Assembly: GCA_013397695.1 (NCBI GenBank)
Contig: VYZI01000050.1
Span: forward strand, 1,046,743 to 1,110,742
Source: Centropus unirufus
Taxonomy: Eukaryota > Chordata > Aves > Cuculiformes > Centropidae
Reading direction: 5' to 3'
Length of the DNA: 64,000 nt
A model generated the notes under the pieces. The model was not told the DNA's origin. It was given only the letters and a program-made list of their open reading frames with translations, and searched no databases. Shown here one piece after another: positions 48,806 through 63,700 of this stretch (positions are counted from its first letter, which is position 1; every line of letters starts with the position of its first letter). Position numbers and translations under genes: made by a program.

Positions 48806-51800
48806 AATGATTAAAATATACAGCATTTTATTGCTTACATAATTCAAGATAAAAATTGTATATGCATTCTGTGAGAGGGAGCTAGGCTGGAATGCAGCTA
48901 TGCTTAACAACGATGCTGTAGGAGGAAAAATATGATGACTGTCATTATTTTTAGCTAATATATGACACATCAGTCAATCAATCATTGGTCTCTGACTGGG
49001 CTTATATTATCTCTAGACTTAACTACCGAGTTTTATTTTAACATTGTTTTAAGTCTAAGAGGAGGAGTTATTACAGAAATGAACATACTTTGTAGCTTCT
49101 ATTATGGCTCCTTGAATGCTCTAAGCGACTGGAAGACCCCTGCTTATATGTTTCATGGGAACCTTTTGAAGTGTGACATAACATGGCAAAGAGATAGAAA
49201 CCAGTTTAAGTGCAGTATATCCTATGTGACCTGAAAAAAAAAATAGTCACTTTTGATCTAAAACCATTTATATGCTTGCACATGTCTCCATCAAGGACAA
49301 ATGACATTAGAAGTTCATTTTCTGGTTAACTGGAGGATGTGAACTTAATTGTAAACACAACAACGAGGAGTTTTTTGAGCCTCACTGAAAGAAGAAAAGG
49401 TGCTGAAATTTGTAGAATCAATGAGATGGGAAAAAAATAAAAAGAAAAGTGATATAGGAGGGAAAGAAAACTAAGATCCACAGATGTCTGAGACATACTA
49501 ATGTTTTGAACAGTAACTTCTCGAAATGTCTGAACAAGGACTGTACTGTGCATGGCCTTTGCTGAGCTGCTTACTGTATCTATCTCCTCAAGTTCTGTCC
49601 TCTTCCAGCATCTGTAAAACAGGCATTCGACCACCAATCTCTATCGATAATCTCTATGGGCCTTTGTTCAAGGTTCACAAAACAAACAGTTTACTTAAAC
49701 TGTTACTTCTAATGGCTTGTTTGTTAGAACATCTGCTGCAGGAGATCCATTTTGAGGCACACACATCCCTCCCCAAGGAAAGGAAGGTTAAGACTGGAGT
49801 TGGTGCCTCACAATAGACTGTACTAATCACAGAGCTATGGAAGGTAACTGCTTTTTATCCTCTTTGTGGATAACTGTGCTACTGTAGGCAAAAAGTTCAA
49901 AAGCTACATGGTCCAAAGAAAAGCAGATGTTAGCAGTTCAGCTGGTCCGATGGGAAAGATACAATCTTGAGTGGCTGCTCTCAGAATTATTCTTGGCCTG
50001 TTTCTGTTCCTTTATCCAACAAGTAGCAAATACAAACTCCATCAGCATCCCAGGAAGCAGAATACCACTTACTGGACAAGTGCTTTTATGAGGCAAATGT
50101 GCAAAAACCAGAACTATGGCTTCCAGCTTTGGGGAGTGCAGTCCCTGAAGGAGACAGCATTTCAGAAATGCTCTGCTCTTTCCTATTTCCTATTGACTAG
50201 TTTGGGAATCCCAGAACTTAGTGAACTGGGAGCTCTCAATCTCACTTTGTCCCAACTTAAATTAACTTTGCAAATTCTGCTCTTTGAGACAGGCTCTGAG
50301 GTCGAAGCAGTTGCATGCCACATCTCACAGGATTGAGTCCTTTCATTTGAACAAGATTTAAATTGTACTCTTCTTAATTCAATATTTTTTCCCAAACTCA
50401 CACACACAGCTTCAAAACATAGGCAGAGAACTCATTCTGCAATCTGCTTTTAAAGGTTTTCTCATCATCGGAATTCTTCTCCTAGAGAAATAAGTCAGTT
50501 AAATTATATAGCTATACATGTAAGCAGAAGCTCCCTGTCTTGACTGAGTTATTTTAAATATTAATACAACAAAGACAGAACATTAAGAACAAATCCATCA
50601 TTTTTTAAGGTTATCATTGCATATTTTATAGCTAGATACATATTTCTCTCAGGCAAGTCTGTCTAAAATTCATTAATACACTAATTTCCTCACAGGAACT
50701 GTCTTGCTCTTAGGTCATCATATAAACAAAGAAAAACACCCACACCAAGATTATTCAACACACCATAGAATCTTTCCCAGCATGAAATGTTTCTCATCTG
50801 AGTTGCCATATGCCTCCTACTCCTTATTACATTTTTCTTACTCCTCTAGCATAAACACTTTCATTTATTAACAGCCTTTCAAATTCTTTACACTTTAAAT
50901 ATTGTATAACAACACATGCGAACAGAAATCTATGTTACTTTTACTGCAGTCTAAGTACAAATTAACAGATGCTGACAGCAGAATCTCAGCTTAGTGTAGA
51001 AAACATGTACCTGCTCAGCTGCAAAATTTTATTTGCAATAAATCTTGTAAAATGCTATATAAACCTCCACATTAAGGCAGTAATATTATGCTACACCATT
51101 TCCTCTGATTTTTTTTTCTAGTTTCTTTCAAAACGGCTCTGATTTGTTTTATTATTTTTTAAGGTGTAGGAAGAAGCTATTAACAACCTACTATTTTAAA
51201 GGTAAAAGAGAGCAGCTGGAGAATATTCCTGGGCTACAGGCTTTTCTTCCCAGTACCCTAACAGAAAATAGAAAAAGTTGTTGTTTCAGAAGCCAGTTAA
51301 GGATACATTAAAAACTTTAATCTGTGTTAGAGTACAGATTTTATGGTCCAAGTGTTTTTTAGTAGGACAGTTAGTTCTTACAAAAAATATCTTTTGCTAA
51401 TAAATACTTTTGTATTCCTTTACAATTGAAACCAACTTACTACAAACCTTAAGCTTTTACTTCTGATTTATTAAAGTCTAATCACAGTGCAATTCATACA
51501 GAAATTTCCTTTTCTGCCCATTGGGTATTAAGCAGTATTTCTTTTACCACTGACTGTAAGGTAAGTGCAAGGTGTGGGGTGGAACCCTAAGGAACTGTCT
51601 CTCATTTGTTGACTTCTATTTTCAATCTGAGTGAGATTTTGAACCAAGAGTACCAATTGTTTCCTGAAAGTATCACTCTGCATTTGGACAAAGTATTTCA
51701 GAGACTGATAGCTTGTCACAAAAGGCTTGCTCTGATAAATGTGATCTATAAAATCATATGTTCGAACATATGAGCACATTTCATGCTCAAAATTAAAATA

Positions 51801-54800
51801 CATATGCACACTCAACAGTTCCATGTAACATTATGGAAAATGTCTCTATTTTTAAAGACCCTACGAAGGAGGAGAAATTAGTTGTATAGACAGAGATGGT
51901 GGAGTGGGGGTGCGTGTAGGTGATTTTAATGAAACCACAGTAACTGTAGACAGTTTGTCTTTAGGAGTTTTGTCTGACTTAGGCAGACGTGTTCCTCCAG
52001 AGAATAACAGCTATCTTACTTCTAGTTATTTACCACAGAATGAGTTGAATTGTCCCTTGAGGTCTTTATGTGTTGATTTCAGAGGCAACCTAAATAATTA
52101 ATTTAAGTTATTTACATTCTGGAAGCTTAAAGTAATACTGGATTAATCACTTGTTTGACAAGGTTGGCATGAAAATCAACATATTCATCAAACACTATTA
52201 AAATTTAGATTTTTATCTAGCAAGATCATTGACCTTGGCACTGTTGGTTATTCTTCTGAGTAAAATACTATTGACAAGTTTTAGAAAATTATGTGAATAT
52301 TTATGCCACTACTTAACACTCCCCATTATGAGTAACACTAGTATGCATTTTTGCTTAACTGACCTGATTTTATTTTTTTTCCAGAATGCATAAGGTATAA
52401 TATTCTATATTTGATTGTGATGTAGCTATGGAACGGTAATCACAAACAAATTTTTTAAGTCCCTAAATAAAAAAAAGAAGGATTTTATTTTATGAAAGAA
52501 GATTGTCTGATAAATTGAATTAAAAGTCGGGAGAGGTACTCTTGATTCCAACAAGATCAACACATTTCCTCAAAATGTATGTACCATCTAGAGCTAATAT
52601 CTGATAACAGGAAGTCTTTCTGTAACTTTGAATTCTTGCAATTTTGATACAAAGTTGTATTATCTGAAAGGACCAAAACTTCTACTCTGACATACTTCTG
52701 ACATTTGCACGTTGACAAGTTCTTATGTAATATCAACACTTGTTGCCTTAATGTCACTAATCAGTCTGGTTCATTAACTAGATCCATGACTTAGTCATTA
52801 CCTTCTACAAAATATATCTTAACAAAAAACCCATAACACTTTCTAAAAAACTTTTAATAGCCTGCACTATCCAGAAACTGTTAGAAAATGTTGTCACCTA
52901 CTTTCCATCTACTCTTAAAAACCTGGCTTTCTAAATTATTTTTATTTTTTGTGTGAGTGCAAATGCTTTCTGCAAAACACGTCACATCACATGTAATTGG
53001 ACTTATTTTATTATATAAATAAGGTGTACAGTCTACTGCAAACTACTTCTCTTGGTTTTTCACTTTTCTATACACAGTACACAGTACTTTTAATGATATC
53101 CTTAGAGAGCTAGTCAAAGAGCTTGGGATGGAAATGATACTAGTGTCTGCGGGTTCAGCCAAAGCTCAGGAGGAGCCAAGAGTAGGATTTGTGATATTTT
53201 GTTTGTTAGTTCTCCCTATAAAAACTGTCCCTTCAGAGTAATAAGATGAGCATCAAATTCTGCCTCCTGTTTGACAGGCATGTAAGAAAATATCCCTTGG
53301 ACTGGAAAATATCAAGAAAAAGAGCCAAAAGAAATAGTAGTACATCAAACACCACTGTACTCATAGAATCATCCTGACCATATCTGTGAAGCAGGATGAA
53401 AACAGAATAAACTTATAAAAAATTAATGTTTATTTAACACTTTCTTCAATTTGATGAAACTTCTCAGTTCCATGTAGGTAGTGTTTTTCAAGTACCACAG
53501 CTTTTGCATGCATACATTTCTTCCTTGTTCTCTACTGCATCATGTCCACAGAGAATGAATTACAAAACAAATGATTACAAAATAGTTGTATGTTTTCAGA
53601 GTGAGTATATGCAGGGGTTTCTCTGGTAAGTTATGAACATCATGCTGTCTCAGAAAATTTGATTACCCTATACAATATCTGTTGGGATCTATTGGGATCT
53701 ATAGCAACAATTTTATATACTTTGGTAACAGTCATTTATGGCTCTGGAGAAGAACCATAGATGTGAACCACAACACAAATAGAATTCTAAACTATGGCCT
53801 GCTTTTGAAGAATTCAATGTAATACTTGTGCCTTAATACAGAATCTTATCAGAAATTATAATCAAGTATAAACTTGTAGTTTACATATAATCAGAGATTT
53901 GATTAGCACAGATACTCAATGGATTTCATATACCAACCATTCTAAATAAATTGAGTCAATAATGGTAGAATGGGAAATGATGACTAACATCCTTCAACAA
54001 GATGGTTCTATGTCTCAAAGTAATTTTACGAAGGAGAAATAAAGACATTTCAACAGGGCTCTTCCTCAATGTGCTTTTTTTCTGCTTTGAAGGTAATCAC
54101 ATTATTATGGTGTAACATTTGATAACCGTTATATTTTAATGATGTTTTACACAACTGATGCTTTTCCTTAACAAATGGGCCTGAGATCAGTCTTTTATTC
54201 TGCATTGATCATTTCAGTGTTTGCTTTTTAAATTTTCAGACCAAAGTAAGTAGTACTAGTAGAAAAAGAGGGTAAAATTTGAAGTGAGAAATGGGCAGAG
54301 AGAAAGGAACATCATGAAGTACAAAAAGGCAAAATACAAAGTCTTGTACGCAGGTGCATATAGTTTATAAAGATATAAAGACTTAAATAGTGAAATGGAA
54401 TTATGGAAAGTAAGTAGAAAAAGTAAAAATGCTCAGCCTGTGATATATGTAGCTTTTGTTTCATACGGAGCTCATATTTGATAGGAAGAGCTTGGTATTT
54501 TTCAGAGTAGATTTTTCTTTCCATTTCATTAGGAGTGTAATACTAAAAAATTGTTCATTTATTGATGTTATATGTAAGTCATAAGAATTTCTTAAGTCAA
54601 GCAAAACTTACCACTGGCTGATAAGCCTAATTCTTAAATGATCAGAAATTCAGAAGTAGTAGCCTAAACAATGATTGTTACTAAGCTACATGAATTTAGC
54701 TTTGTAATATTCATGTATATACAAAAATGTACATTCATGATTTCTTATAGTCCAGTTTTTACACCTAATCGAATAATGAAAATTATTTTAGAAATTAATC

Positions 54801-57301
54801 GTAGAATTACAAGGATCATCCACATATGTGATTAATTTTCTTTTGTCTATTTTGTTCATGAAACTATTGATATCTACCCTGAACAGTTAGATTCTGGACA
54901 GTCAAATACAATGGAGTCATTTCCTTTTTAAAAGGAAAGATAAATGAAAATGCAAGCCAAATGGTCTTCTATGCGGAACACTGTAGTTTAATAGTAAGAC
55001 AAATTAGTATAAACAGCCACATAATCAGACGTTCTGCATTGATATTGATGACTTTTAATATACCCTCACATAGCTGCAAGTGTTAATTCATGCAACTTTT
55101 CTGCTTTCAACACCACTACTTCTGCATCAACATGTCACCTAAATAACTGTAATTAAGCATTCTCCATAGCTGTTGATTACAGTAAGCTGATGAACATTCC
55201 CACTGGATTTAGCAGCCTCTTTCATAACAACGACAATAATCATCTCATATTATAATGTCTGTGCTTCTCAAGACTTCTTAAATAATCTAAAATTTAAATT
55301 GTACACACTGTTGATTATTGCAATCTAAAGTTCAACAGGAGCTTAATCAAAAAGGTTCAAGTATCATGTCACTGACATCTATTAAGCAATATGGTAATAC
55401 ACATCTTGAGAAATAAATGCTTAAGCTACTTGGTCTTTCAACCAAAGTAAACTTTTTAAAAAGGTCTGTTACCCTCTTGAAAGGACCACTGGAACTTCTT
55501 ATGTTACTTTCTGTTGCATGGAAAGATACAATTTTTTTCTTTTTTTTCAGTGAGGTTTTCTTCATTTTGTTCAGGTCCTTGTCATTTTGTATTTAGAATA
55601 ATGGCATGCAAAAAAGTCAAAGTGCAGAATGGTTCCTCTTACTACGGTTTCTTTTTATTACCTTTATAATATTGAAAGCTAAAGCACCACATTTATTTGA
55701 ACTGAAACTATGTTAATTCAATTGTGCAGTGGTCATCTGGAAAAGTGTACTGTCTGTGATGTGCGCTAAAATCCTTGAAAACTGTGTTGCTTACATTATG
55801 TCCCTTTGGTTTATCCCATCACAGAGGACTTAAGAGGCCACATTCCTTTGAATGTGTGTATATCAGGAGAAAGAAGTATTTTAATTTTCTTTCCTAATTG
55901 TGCTTCGTGTTCAACATAGTCTTTTTTTTTTTTAAATCACATGCAAAAATGGAAGTCTATGACAGATTTCTCTGTAATCAGTAAGGAACATACTTGGTAA
56001 CATGAGGTTCATATGTCAGAAAAGACTAGTACATAACCTGAGCTACCAATTTCTGGTAAGTTTTAGAAACATACAAATAATTTCCTCTTTTCCCCTCCCC
56101 ACAGATCCCACAGAATGTAACATATCTCAGGATAGCTGTTATTAATATTATATATATATACATCATTATTTCATTAGGCTATTTTTTCAAAAAGACATAT
56201 TCTTTTTATATCTGGATCAAAGGTGTTTCTCTGACCCTTTTATTTCTCTATCTACCAAATGTCTTGTTCAGAATGCTTTTAGTGTCCACTATTGTCAATA
56301 GAAGAAAGTCAAATATCCTTGAGAAAGGGTATCTATGGAACTATTGCAGAAATTCTCCTGGAGTAATACAATAATTCCCTTAAAATCACTGAAGCTTTGC
56401 TAAGTCTGTGAGGGTCTGGGCTGAGGTATCGTGTATGGGTATTCATTTTGACAGCATTGTTTCCTGCAGAATAAAGGACCATGAAGAAGGAAACATGTAA
56501 AACCCACACTCACATGAAATAAGTGGTTTTATTGGTTTCTATCCTTTATGCCATGAAAGGTAGTAATTTTCCTCATTACAGTTTCTTGATATAGCACAAA
56601 AAACCCCATTTAGTGCTTCTTAAACTCTGTCCAATAAAATTATTTCTCAAACAGCACAATAATCTATCTGATGTAAATATATATAAATGTGCACATACAT
56701 GTATTTGCACACCTATGTGTTCGTCAGGTATATTAACAGCTCATGGTCATATATTTGATACTATATGAGTGGAAATGAAGCAACTTGTAATCTTGGGTCA
56801 TTTGTAGGATATGACTTTATTGTTATTTTCCAAGCGTCTTTATCACATATCCCCATCCAATTAAAAATGTATTTGCAAAAGGTCAATGATCTTTCAACAG
56901 GGAAACAAACCTCTGGTGTATAAACTCAATCTTTAAATTTTATGTTGACGAAAGTGATTGAAAGGGCTAGATCAAAATACAATTAGGAAAATTAGGAGAA
57001 TTTAACATAATGCAAGAAATAATACCAGTTCCTTAAATCAAACTGTTTTCAGGGCTACCATTGTAGCATGTAAGCACACAAGAGCAATATCTAGAGAAAA
57101 GACACAGAACCAAATGCCTCGAAATATCGTTCGATGCCAAATCTTCCATTTTCTGCAATACTTCTGCTCTTCCATCTTAGGATGCTCTGGCCTTCTCTAA
57201 CTTTTACCATCCAAAGCTTTTTGGAGAGATTCTGTTGACCTTTAAGTTCCAGGCAGCAGTGAAGTTTACCTACTGTAGCATATCCATTAGAATGGTCTGT
57301 G
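48806..57301. other. Gene-free, repeat-poor A+T-rich DNA
   Basis: No retrotransposon was recognised. A 10-bp direct repeat, 'ttgggatcta' twice in a row, lies at 53682-53701. 'tcatagaatcatc' near 53360 recalls a CR1 tail, but the flanks do not match. A TA run lies at about 56146-56160. Open frames of up to 121 codons (49971-50336, plus) show no domain. Confidence 0.5.
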
Positions 57302-57317
57302 AAAAAAAAAAAAAAAA
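57302..57317. repeat. A16 homopolymer run
   Basis: Sixteen A in a row. No retrocopy-like sequence or target-site duplication is evident next to it, so it is treated as simple sequence. Confidence 0.9.
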
Positions 57318-60153
57318 CAGGTCATTTTTGCCCTTTAATTCCTCATAATACAAGAGAAAAGAATAAGGGTGGAAGGAAATCAATCGTAACTTATCCCTTG
57401 ACGAATATCAGCAAACATTGTGTCACAAAACCAATGTGAAGAAATGGAGTATGGATTTTCTGCTGACATTTGTAAAGTGTTTTTGTCAAAGTATTTTTCT
57501 AATATAGCAAAGGTTACAGTTTAACAAATTAAAGCACATGTTTCTTTTGAATTGACATGCTAGTCATTTGGGTTAATTTAAATGGCTTGTGTTTTTCTAA
57601 TAAACTCTTAACCTAACCTACTGTGATTATGGCCACTCTTTGCATTAATCTGCCATAAGTAACCACTTTTTCATCAAAATTAGCTGAATGACAACAGTGT
57701 AATAGGCCATGAATTTACCTAATATAATTTGGAGGAAATACTATACGTCACTTAAAATGTGCCCAGAAGTGAATTTACAACATAAAAACCTAAGCAATAA
57801 CTGAGGTTTAGTATCTATAATTTCTGATTGCTCAAGTGCTCTTTGGTGTTATAGGAACATTTTAATAACTATTGTCCTGTGAGTAATAGCATCTGTTATT
57901 TGATTTCCCACACAAAGACAAAATGTGGTTTTGTTTTCCTAGTCTCCATGACTAAATTTACTTCAAAATAGTTTATATAAATATGTAGTACTTCTGAGTA
58001 CAGTCACAACCTGCAAGTAGGACAGCACAAATGCAAAGTTACCATTGTATTGTCATATATTGCTTCAGTGATGATCACACTTTGAAATGAATTACATTTT
58101 AAATAATAATTGATCACCAAGTATAATTTTGTAAGTCATTCTTTATGCTCTACTGTCAGTGGTTTTTTTTGCTCACATATGCAAGTCTTTCAGGGAAACC
58201 TTTCATAATGTAATATCATTTTAAAGAATTCAATAAATGTAGAAGTGATTCAGGGAAATGCGGTGACTTCCTAGTAGAGTGTTCAGAAGTAATGTTAATG
58301 CAATTCTTTATAAGTAAAAAAAACAAACCCAAAAGATGTTATATTGTGCATTAAATAAAAAGCATTTTAGAAGATACAAATTTTACAAATAATTGACATA
58401 ATTTTGAGATCAAAAACATGAAGTAGATTTTTCTTTTTTAATTCTTAATATTTCAGTGAGATGAGAGACAATAGGAAATTTAATATCAAGGTGTGATCTA
58501 ACTATTCCCTTCACAAGTATAGTTTCCCTCATAGTATGTGTTAACTGATATGCCAGCAACTTTATGTAAGTATCCTTAAATTATTTACGGTGCTACATAT
58601 GACAAAAAAAGGGTTTTGGTTTTGTCATAAAGTCTAGAGCAGAATAATTAATTATAAGAGAGATTCCTAAGCTTTCAACGTTTAACTTAAAATGCACAGA
58701 TTTTGCCTGACATCACATTCATGCACATAAATTTTACTGTGAATGGCATATGAAAGTCGTCTCAAGAAAATACACTGTATTGAAGACAATAAGTACAATC
58801 TTTCTAGTTCTGAGATAATACCACAAATTCAATGCCTTTACAAAGGACTTTGTACATTTTCCTTTGCTGAACATAATAGTGAGAAACAATCATTACAATA
58901 AGCATTATATAACTCCAAAACCCAAGAACATGCAAAGAACCAACCTATCATGTAACAACAATCAATGAATTACTGAACAGTCTGTACTAATATGAACTTG
59001 TGGGTGTCCTTGACACAATTATTTTCTAAAGAGCAATAATTCTTTAGACGTGGTTGTGTCATTTCCTGTGGCTCAAGCATAACAAGGCTTTACAGAAAAA
59101 GGCAAAAACTCTGAGATTACATTCCCTTACCTCTAGTTGTCATTAATTACTGTTTTATTTTTAACAAAAATTTTAATTCATTTTTAACATATAATATAAA
59201 TTTAGTTCCAAATTACTGAATCTGCTTTAATAAGGACCCTAATACATGTAGTCAATGGAATTTATGACAAAAATATCTCCACATTCAAGATTGATTTTGT
59301 AATGATCTATACTGGAGGATGAAGTGACACTGCAAATATGAAGGTAAAGTGTTCCAAAGTGTAAGTAATTAGGAAAAAAACATTCAAGTACTAACAAACA
59401 CAGGGATACTTTGCTGAATGTCTTGATGTTAAGTGCTCTGATACACACACTTTCCATTTTATCTACCTTATAATATGTACTATTCTACTTTTAGAACTCA
59501 GACTCGAGTTTGAATGTAACAATACATACATATTTACTTTAAGTTGCTTAATCCATTTAATGCAGCATTTTCTAATGACAAGTTCAGGGGTTTTTGTTCC
59601 ATGTAGCTCTGAACTAATGACCTAATGAGATATAGAGAATTTTCAATGAAATCCTTTTCAGTGTAGAAATACAGTTTTGTGAAAATTCAACTGCCTTATA
59701 CTCACAAATTTTATCAGCAGCAAATTTGATTCTTTGGGCTTATTTCTTGAGTTAAGAGACACTTCTGACTTACTCTTCAAATAAGTGAATAAGGCAATAA
59801 ACAGGGTGTAGATCTGAGATGTAGGATAAAGAGATAAAATAAACCCCATTTGTCCCATAGCTCATTAACCTCCCCATCATGGACTTATGCTTTGCAGATG
59901 AACAATTTTGGTGACTTTTTTTCACTATCAACAAAAAAACCATTAATATGTTTCAGAAACTTTTCAGTTTCATTTCAGTTTTTAAAAGGAACACACAAGA
60001 TTTGCAGAGAAGGAAAGAGTCATCTTCCTGCCTTATTTCTGTCCTCTAAATGGCAGGAGCATTTTGGTACAGCATTTTGTGTATGCTGGTCCTTTCAGAC
60101 TTTCCACACTGTCACAGACTTTGCCATGTTCCCTTCTACAGAGTATAAATTAC

Positions 60154-60207
60154 TTACTTCATATATATATATGGTGATACTTACTTCATATATATATGGG
60201 TGATCAC
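60154..60207. repeat. Imperfect 27-bp tandem repeat, two copies
   Basis: Each copy starts 'ttacttcatatatatat' (60154 and 60181) and continues with a GGTGAT core. The copies differ in the length of the TA run and near their ends. Confidence 0.85.
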
Positions 60208-60764
60208 TCAGAATCAGAGGAAAACAGAGGATAACAGACACAGAATGTTACTATAACTCTAAACTATTATTTTTTCTCTAGGTCTTAGTGGTGAACTCGG
60301 GTCTGACTAGACCTGAAACAACTAGTGAAACAACTGTGGTACTGCAGGGTTTTCATGGGTCAATTCACACAGTGGGTACCACACAATAACAAACTTTCCT
60401 TTGATGGTAATGCTAATGTGCAACACACTCCTGACTCATTTCCTCAGCACAGTTCCCAGAAAGAAACTAGTAAAGCCTAAAGGATGTGTTTGTGGGAACC
60501 TAGAAAAGAAGAAGTAGAGTCAATACATTTACCTGTATTCTATACTACTCAAAGAATTAGTGTGATGATTTCAATGTACTTTTTATAAGAAAAGGCAAAG
60601 AGAGTTGTCAGTGTTGATTTATTTTGAAAAAATAAGGGGAAATGATTCTGTATTAAAAAAACTGACTCTTGCCTGTATGAGCAAACTGAAGTTCTAACTC
60701 TCACAACTGATAGAAAAACTCTGGTCCAGCATCAGAATCCCTCTCACTTACTTGTCTCTAGCAG

Positions 60765-60791
60765 CTTCAGAGACAGACGAAGTCTCTGAAG
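60765..60791. repeat. Perfect 10-bp inverted repeat, 7-base loop
   Basis: The arms are cttcagagac (60765-60774) and gtctctgaag (60782-60791), exact reverse complements around a 7-base loop. It could fold as a stable small hairpin in RNA; no function is evident. Confidence 0.88.
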
Positions 60792-63700
60792 AGAGTTTTC
60801 CCCAGACAGCTGAATAGCAAAATGGCCCTAGCTTACTGATCTTGAGGGAGCCAGTGGTGAAATGTGTTTCCTGAGCTGATAGAAATGGAGAATTCCAAAA
60901 GCAAACCAATAGAAATCGGTAATATGCCTTTGGTCACTGGGACTTGATTCAGCATGATAACTTGGAAAAAGATATTATTTTATTGTATTTTGATGTTTGA
61001 AGGAGTCATCAGACTTAAAATGGTGCTCCTTTTCTTGGAGCATATGTATAAGTAATATAGAGTGGTATTATAGTGACAAAGTACTGAATAGTAATGTTCA
61101 TCTAACTATAGAGGATGGACCAATCCAAGACTCACAAAAGAGGTTGTGCCAATCTTTCATTACAACTGCTCAAACACAAGGTAGAAACCTTACCTTTCTC
61201 AATCTAGTAAAAGACAATCCCAGAATTTTCCAAAATCAATGTTTAGTCTAAAAGATAATTAGGACAAATTATGAATCCAAAATCTGGCTTTAATATTTTT
61301 TTCTGTAGAACAATTTACTAAATTTTTTTTTAAAAAAAACATTGCTCATATGATATTTTGCGTTATGTACTATATAAACTTACAAAAACTTGCTCAGAAT
61401 ACCTGTGTTTCTAAACAGAAAAGGCAGATCATAAGAGAATGTCGTTAGCAATACAGGATTTGCAACTGTTTCCCCTCATTTACTAGTTCTAACATTGTTT
61501 AAAAGTCCCTTTCCTTCTTTTTCTTCTACCTATAAATCGAATTAGCACCTGGTGTTCTGTCTTCCTTTCACTTTTTAATGCATATGTCTGTTTCTTCAAT
61601 GCTGCTGCAGGTGGTCATTTTCAACTCATGATGTTAAACAAAGCATACTGCCAATTGGATTGCAATCCTCTCTTTCCATTTTAACATTTAAATAAGACAT
61701 GAGTTAGTTACTCTGGATATCATTTACTTCTGCTTGTGGTAGGAATCTATCACTTCCCATACCCTAGAAGTTTGAAAAAGTTTTATGGGACCACTTTTAG
61801 TGAAGGTCTTCCAGCAGAAGTGTTCTTATATGACTGTGATATACTTCTATTCCAAGAAAATGAAATATTTCTATGTATCTGGTTTACCTACATCAGATAA
61901 GATTGTCCTTTCTGCCCTGAAAAATTCCCTTTTCATCTCCTTACCTGACCTGTCAGAACTTTCAACATAATCAGAATTTTAATATGCTTTAACTTACATC
62001 ACAATCACTCGATCCTATAAAAAGCATGAAACTGTAAAATTGGATTAGCATCATAGAGTGCAATGTGTAATTTTAAATCAGCAAAAAATAGGGTTGGGGA
62101 CAAAGATTTAGGGAGTTCAGACTCTGATTAGTTTTGGCAGGGAAATTAAAAAATAATAAAAAAAGCAATGCTTGGATACAGAAGGGTGACTTCATTAATA
62201 CTAACAGCTCTAGACTGTGATTGTTAAGCTTTTAAATATGTTGCTGTGATAAATCTTCAACACCTAGCTAGAAAAGTAAGCTTTGTAATAAAATATGCAA
62301 AATGATTTGAAAATGAGGAGGGAAGTTCATAAAATTAATAGACATAGAGAATTTTAAAGTGTAATATGGGAATAAAATAGAAGGATCCAAAGTTATTTCA
62401 AGTAGTACCATGTGAATGCATAGGTAAAAAAAATTCACCGACTAATAAGAGCATAAGTATTGTGGATAGTTGGTAGGAAAAAAATCATTGAATTTTGAGG
62501 GGAAAATAAGGGTGAAATTATTTTAATGTGCTTCTCTAAAATAATATGTTATGTACGACAACCTGTGCTACAGGTGAATTAGGTACCAGAGATACATATT
62601 TCAACTAGATATCTCCAAATTCATTTTAGATAAGATTTTCAATAGGAACAAATAACTTTCAGTGTATAGCGTGGGATAGCTGAAGAGAAAATAGTGTTAA
62701 AATGATATCTCTATATGATCTCTCAATTTAATTACAGTGATTGCTTTTGAAAACTTGTCCAAAATAGACACTGATCTGTAATCAGAAGGGAAGAAATTAT
62801 AGCCCTCCTTTTCACCATTGTAGATAATCACAGTCCACTGCTCAGGACCTATCACAGATTTTCAAATCAGGGATGTTCATTACTAGGATGCTGAAGTTTA
62901 TGTTGTGTATATCAGAATTTGCTAAGTATCAAAATAAAAATATGGTGGTCTACTTATGCATGGATGGATCTGTAATAAAAACATAATAGATACCATTTTG
63001 ATTTCTTATAAATGTACCAGAACTTAATCACTGAAAGTTTCTCTCGCAGAATGGTCTAAACAAAAGAAGAGTCTAAAATAAAATAGAGCTGTCTATTCTT
63101 ATCATAATGGCCAGTTCTTAGCCAACAAGGAGTGTTATTATCTCTGCCATTATTTTTTGATTGATTGCAGAGCTAACTTCTAGAATATAGAATCAAAAGT
63201 ACTGTTATGTATAACCTATTTTTGCCTTAATGTGCAAAGGAATGTTAAATGAAAACATACCAATGGTAAAGTTTATCTCAACAGATGTTTAAATATAAGT
63301 CATTAATCACTTTAGTTTTCTTCTAAAGCCAATGGTGAGAAATGACACCTCCAGGGACCGATTTGTCTTAGATACTTTTCTTAGGAAGAGTTGAAACACA
63401 CTAGATAAAGGTAATGAATCCACCAACACTAAGGTAATGTTTAGACATCTGAGTAGAGTGGGGAGAAAAGCCTTATTGGAAAACTATATATATATGCCTT
63501 GGAAAACTCTTCAGCAAAGCTCTCACAGTTAAAAGTCTCAAGAGCAGTAATTGTAATTGCAGGGCAGGTGATGCAGTTAATCAGTCTCAGTAATCTCTGA
63601 CCTGTTCACTATCTGCATGAATTAGAGTTCTCACCAATACACCCAAAGAAGCCCTTCAGAGGTTCCTGCTCTGTCAAATAATTACATTCTAGCCACTGTC

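Noticed and set aside
53358..53372. CR1 3' tail (tcatagaatcatc)
   Set aside because: No CR1 3' UTR sequence follows in either direction, so this is most likely a chance word.
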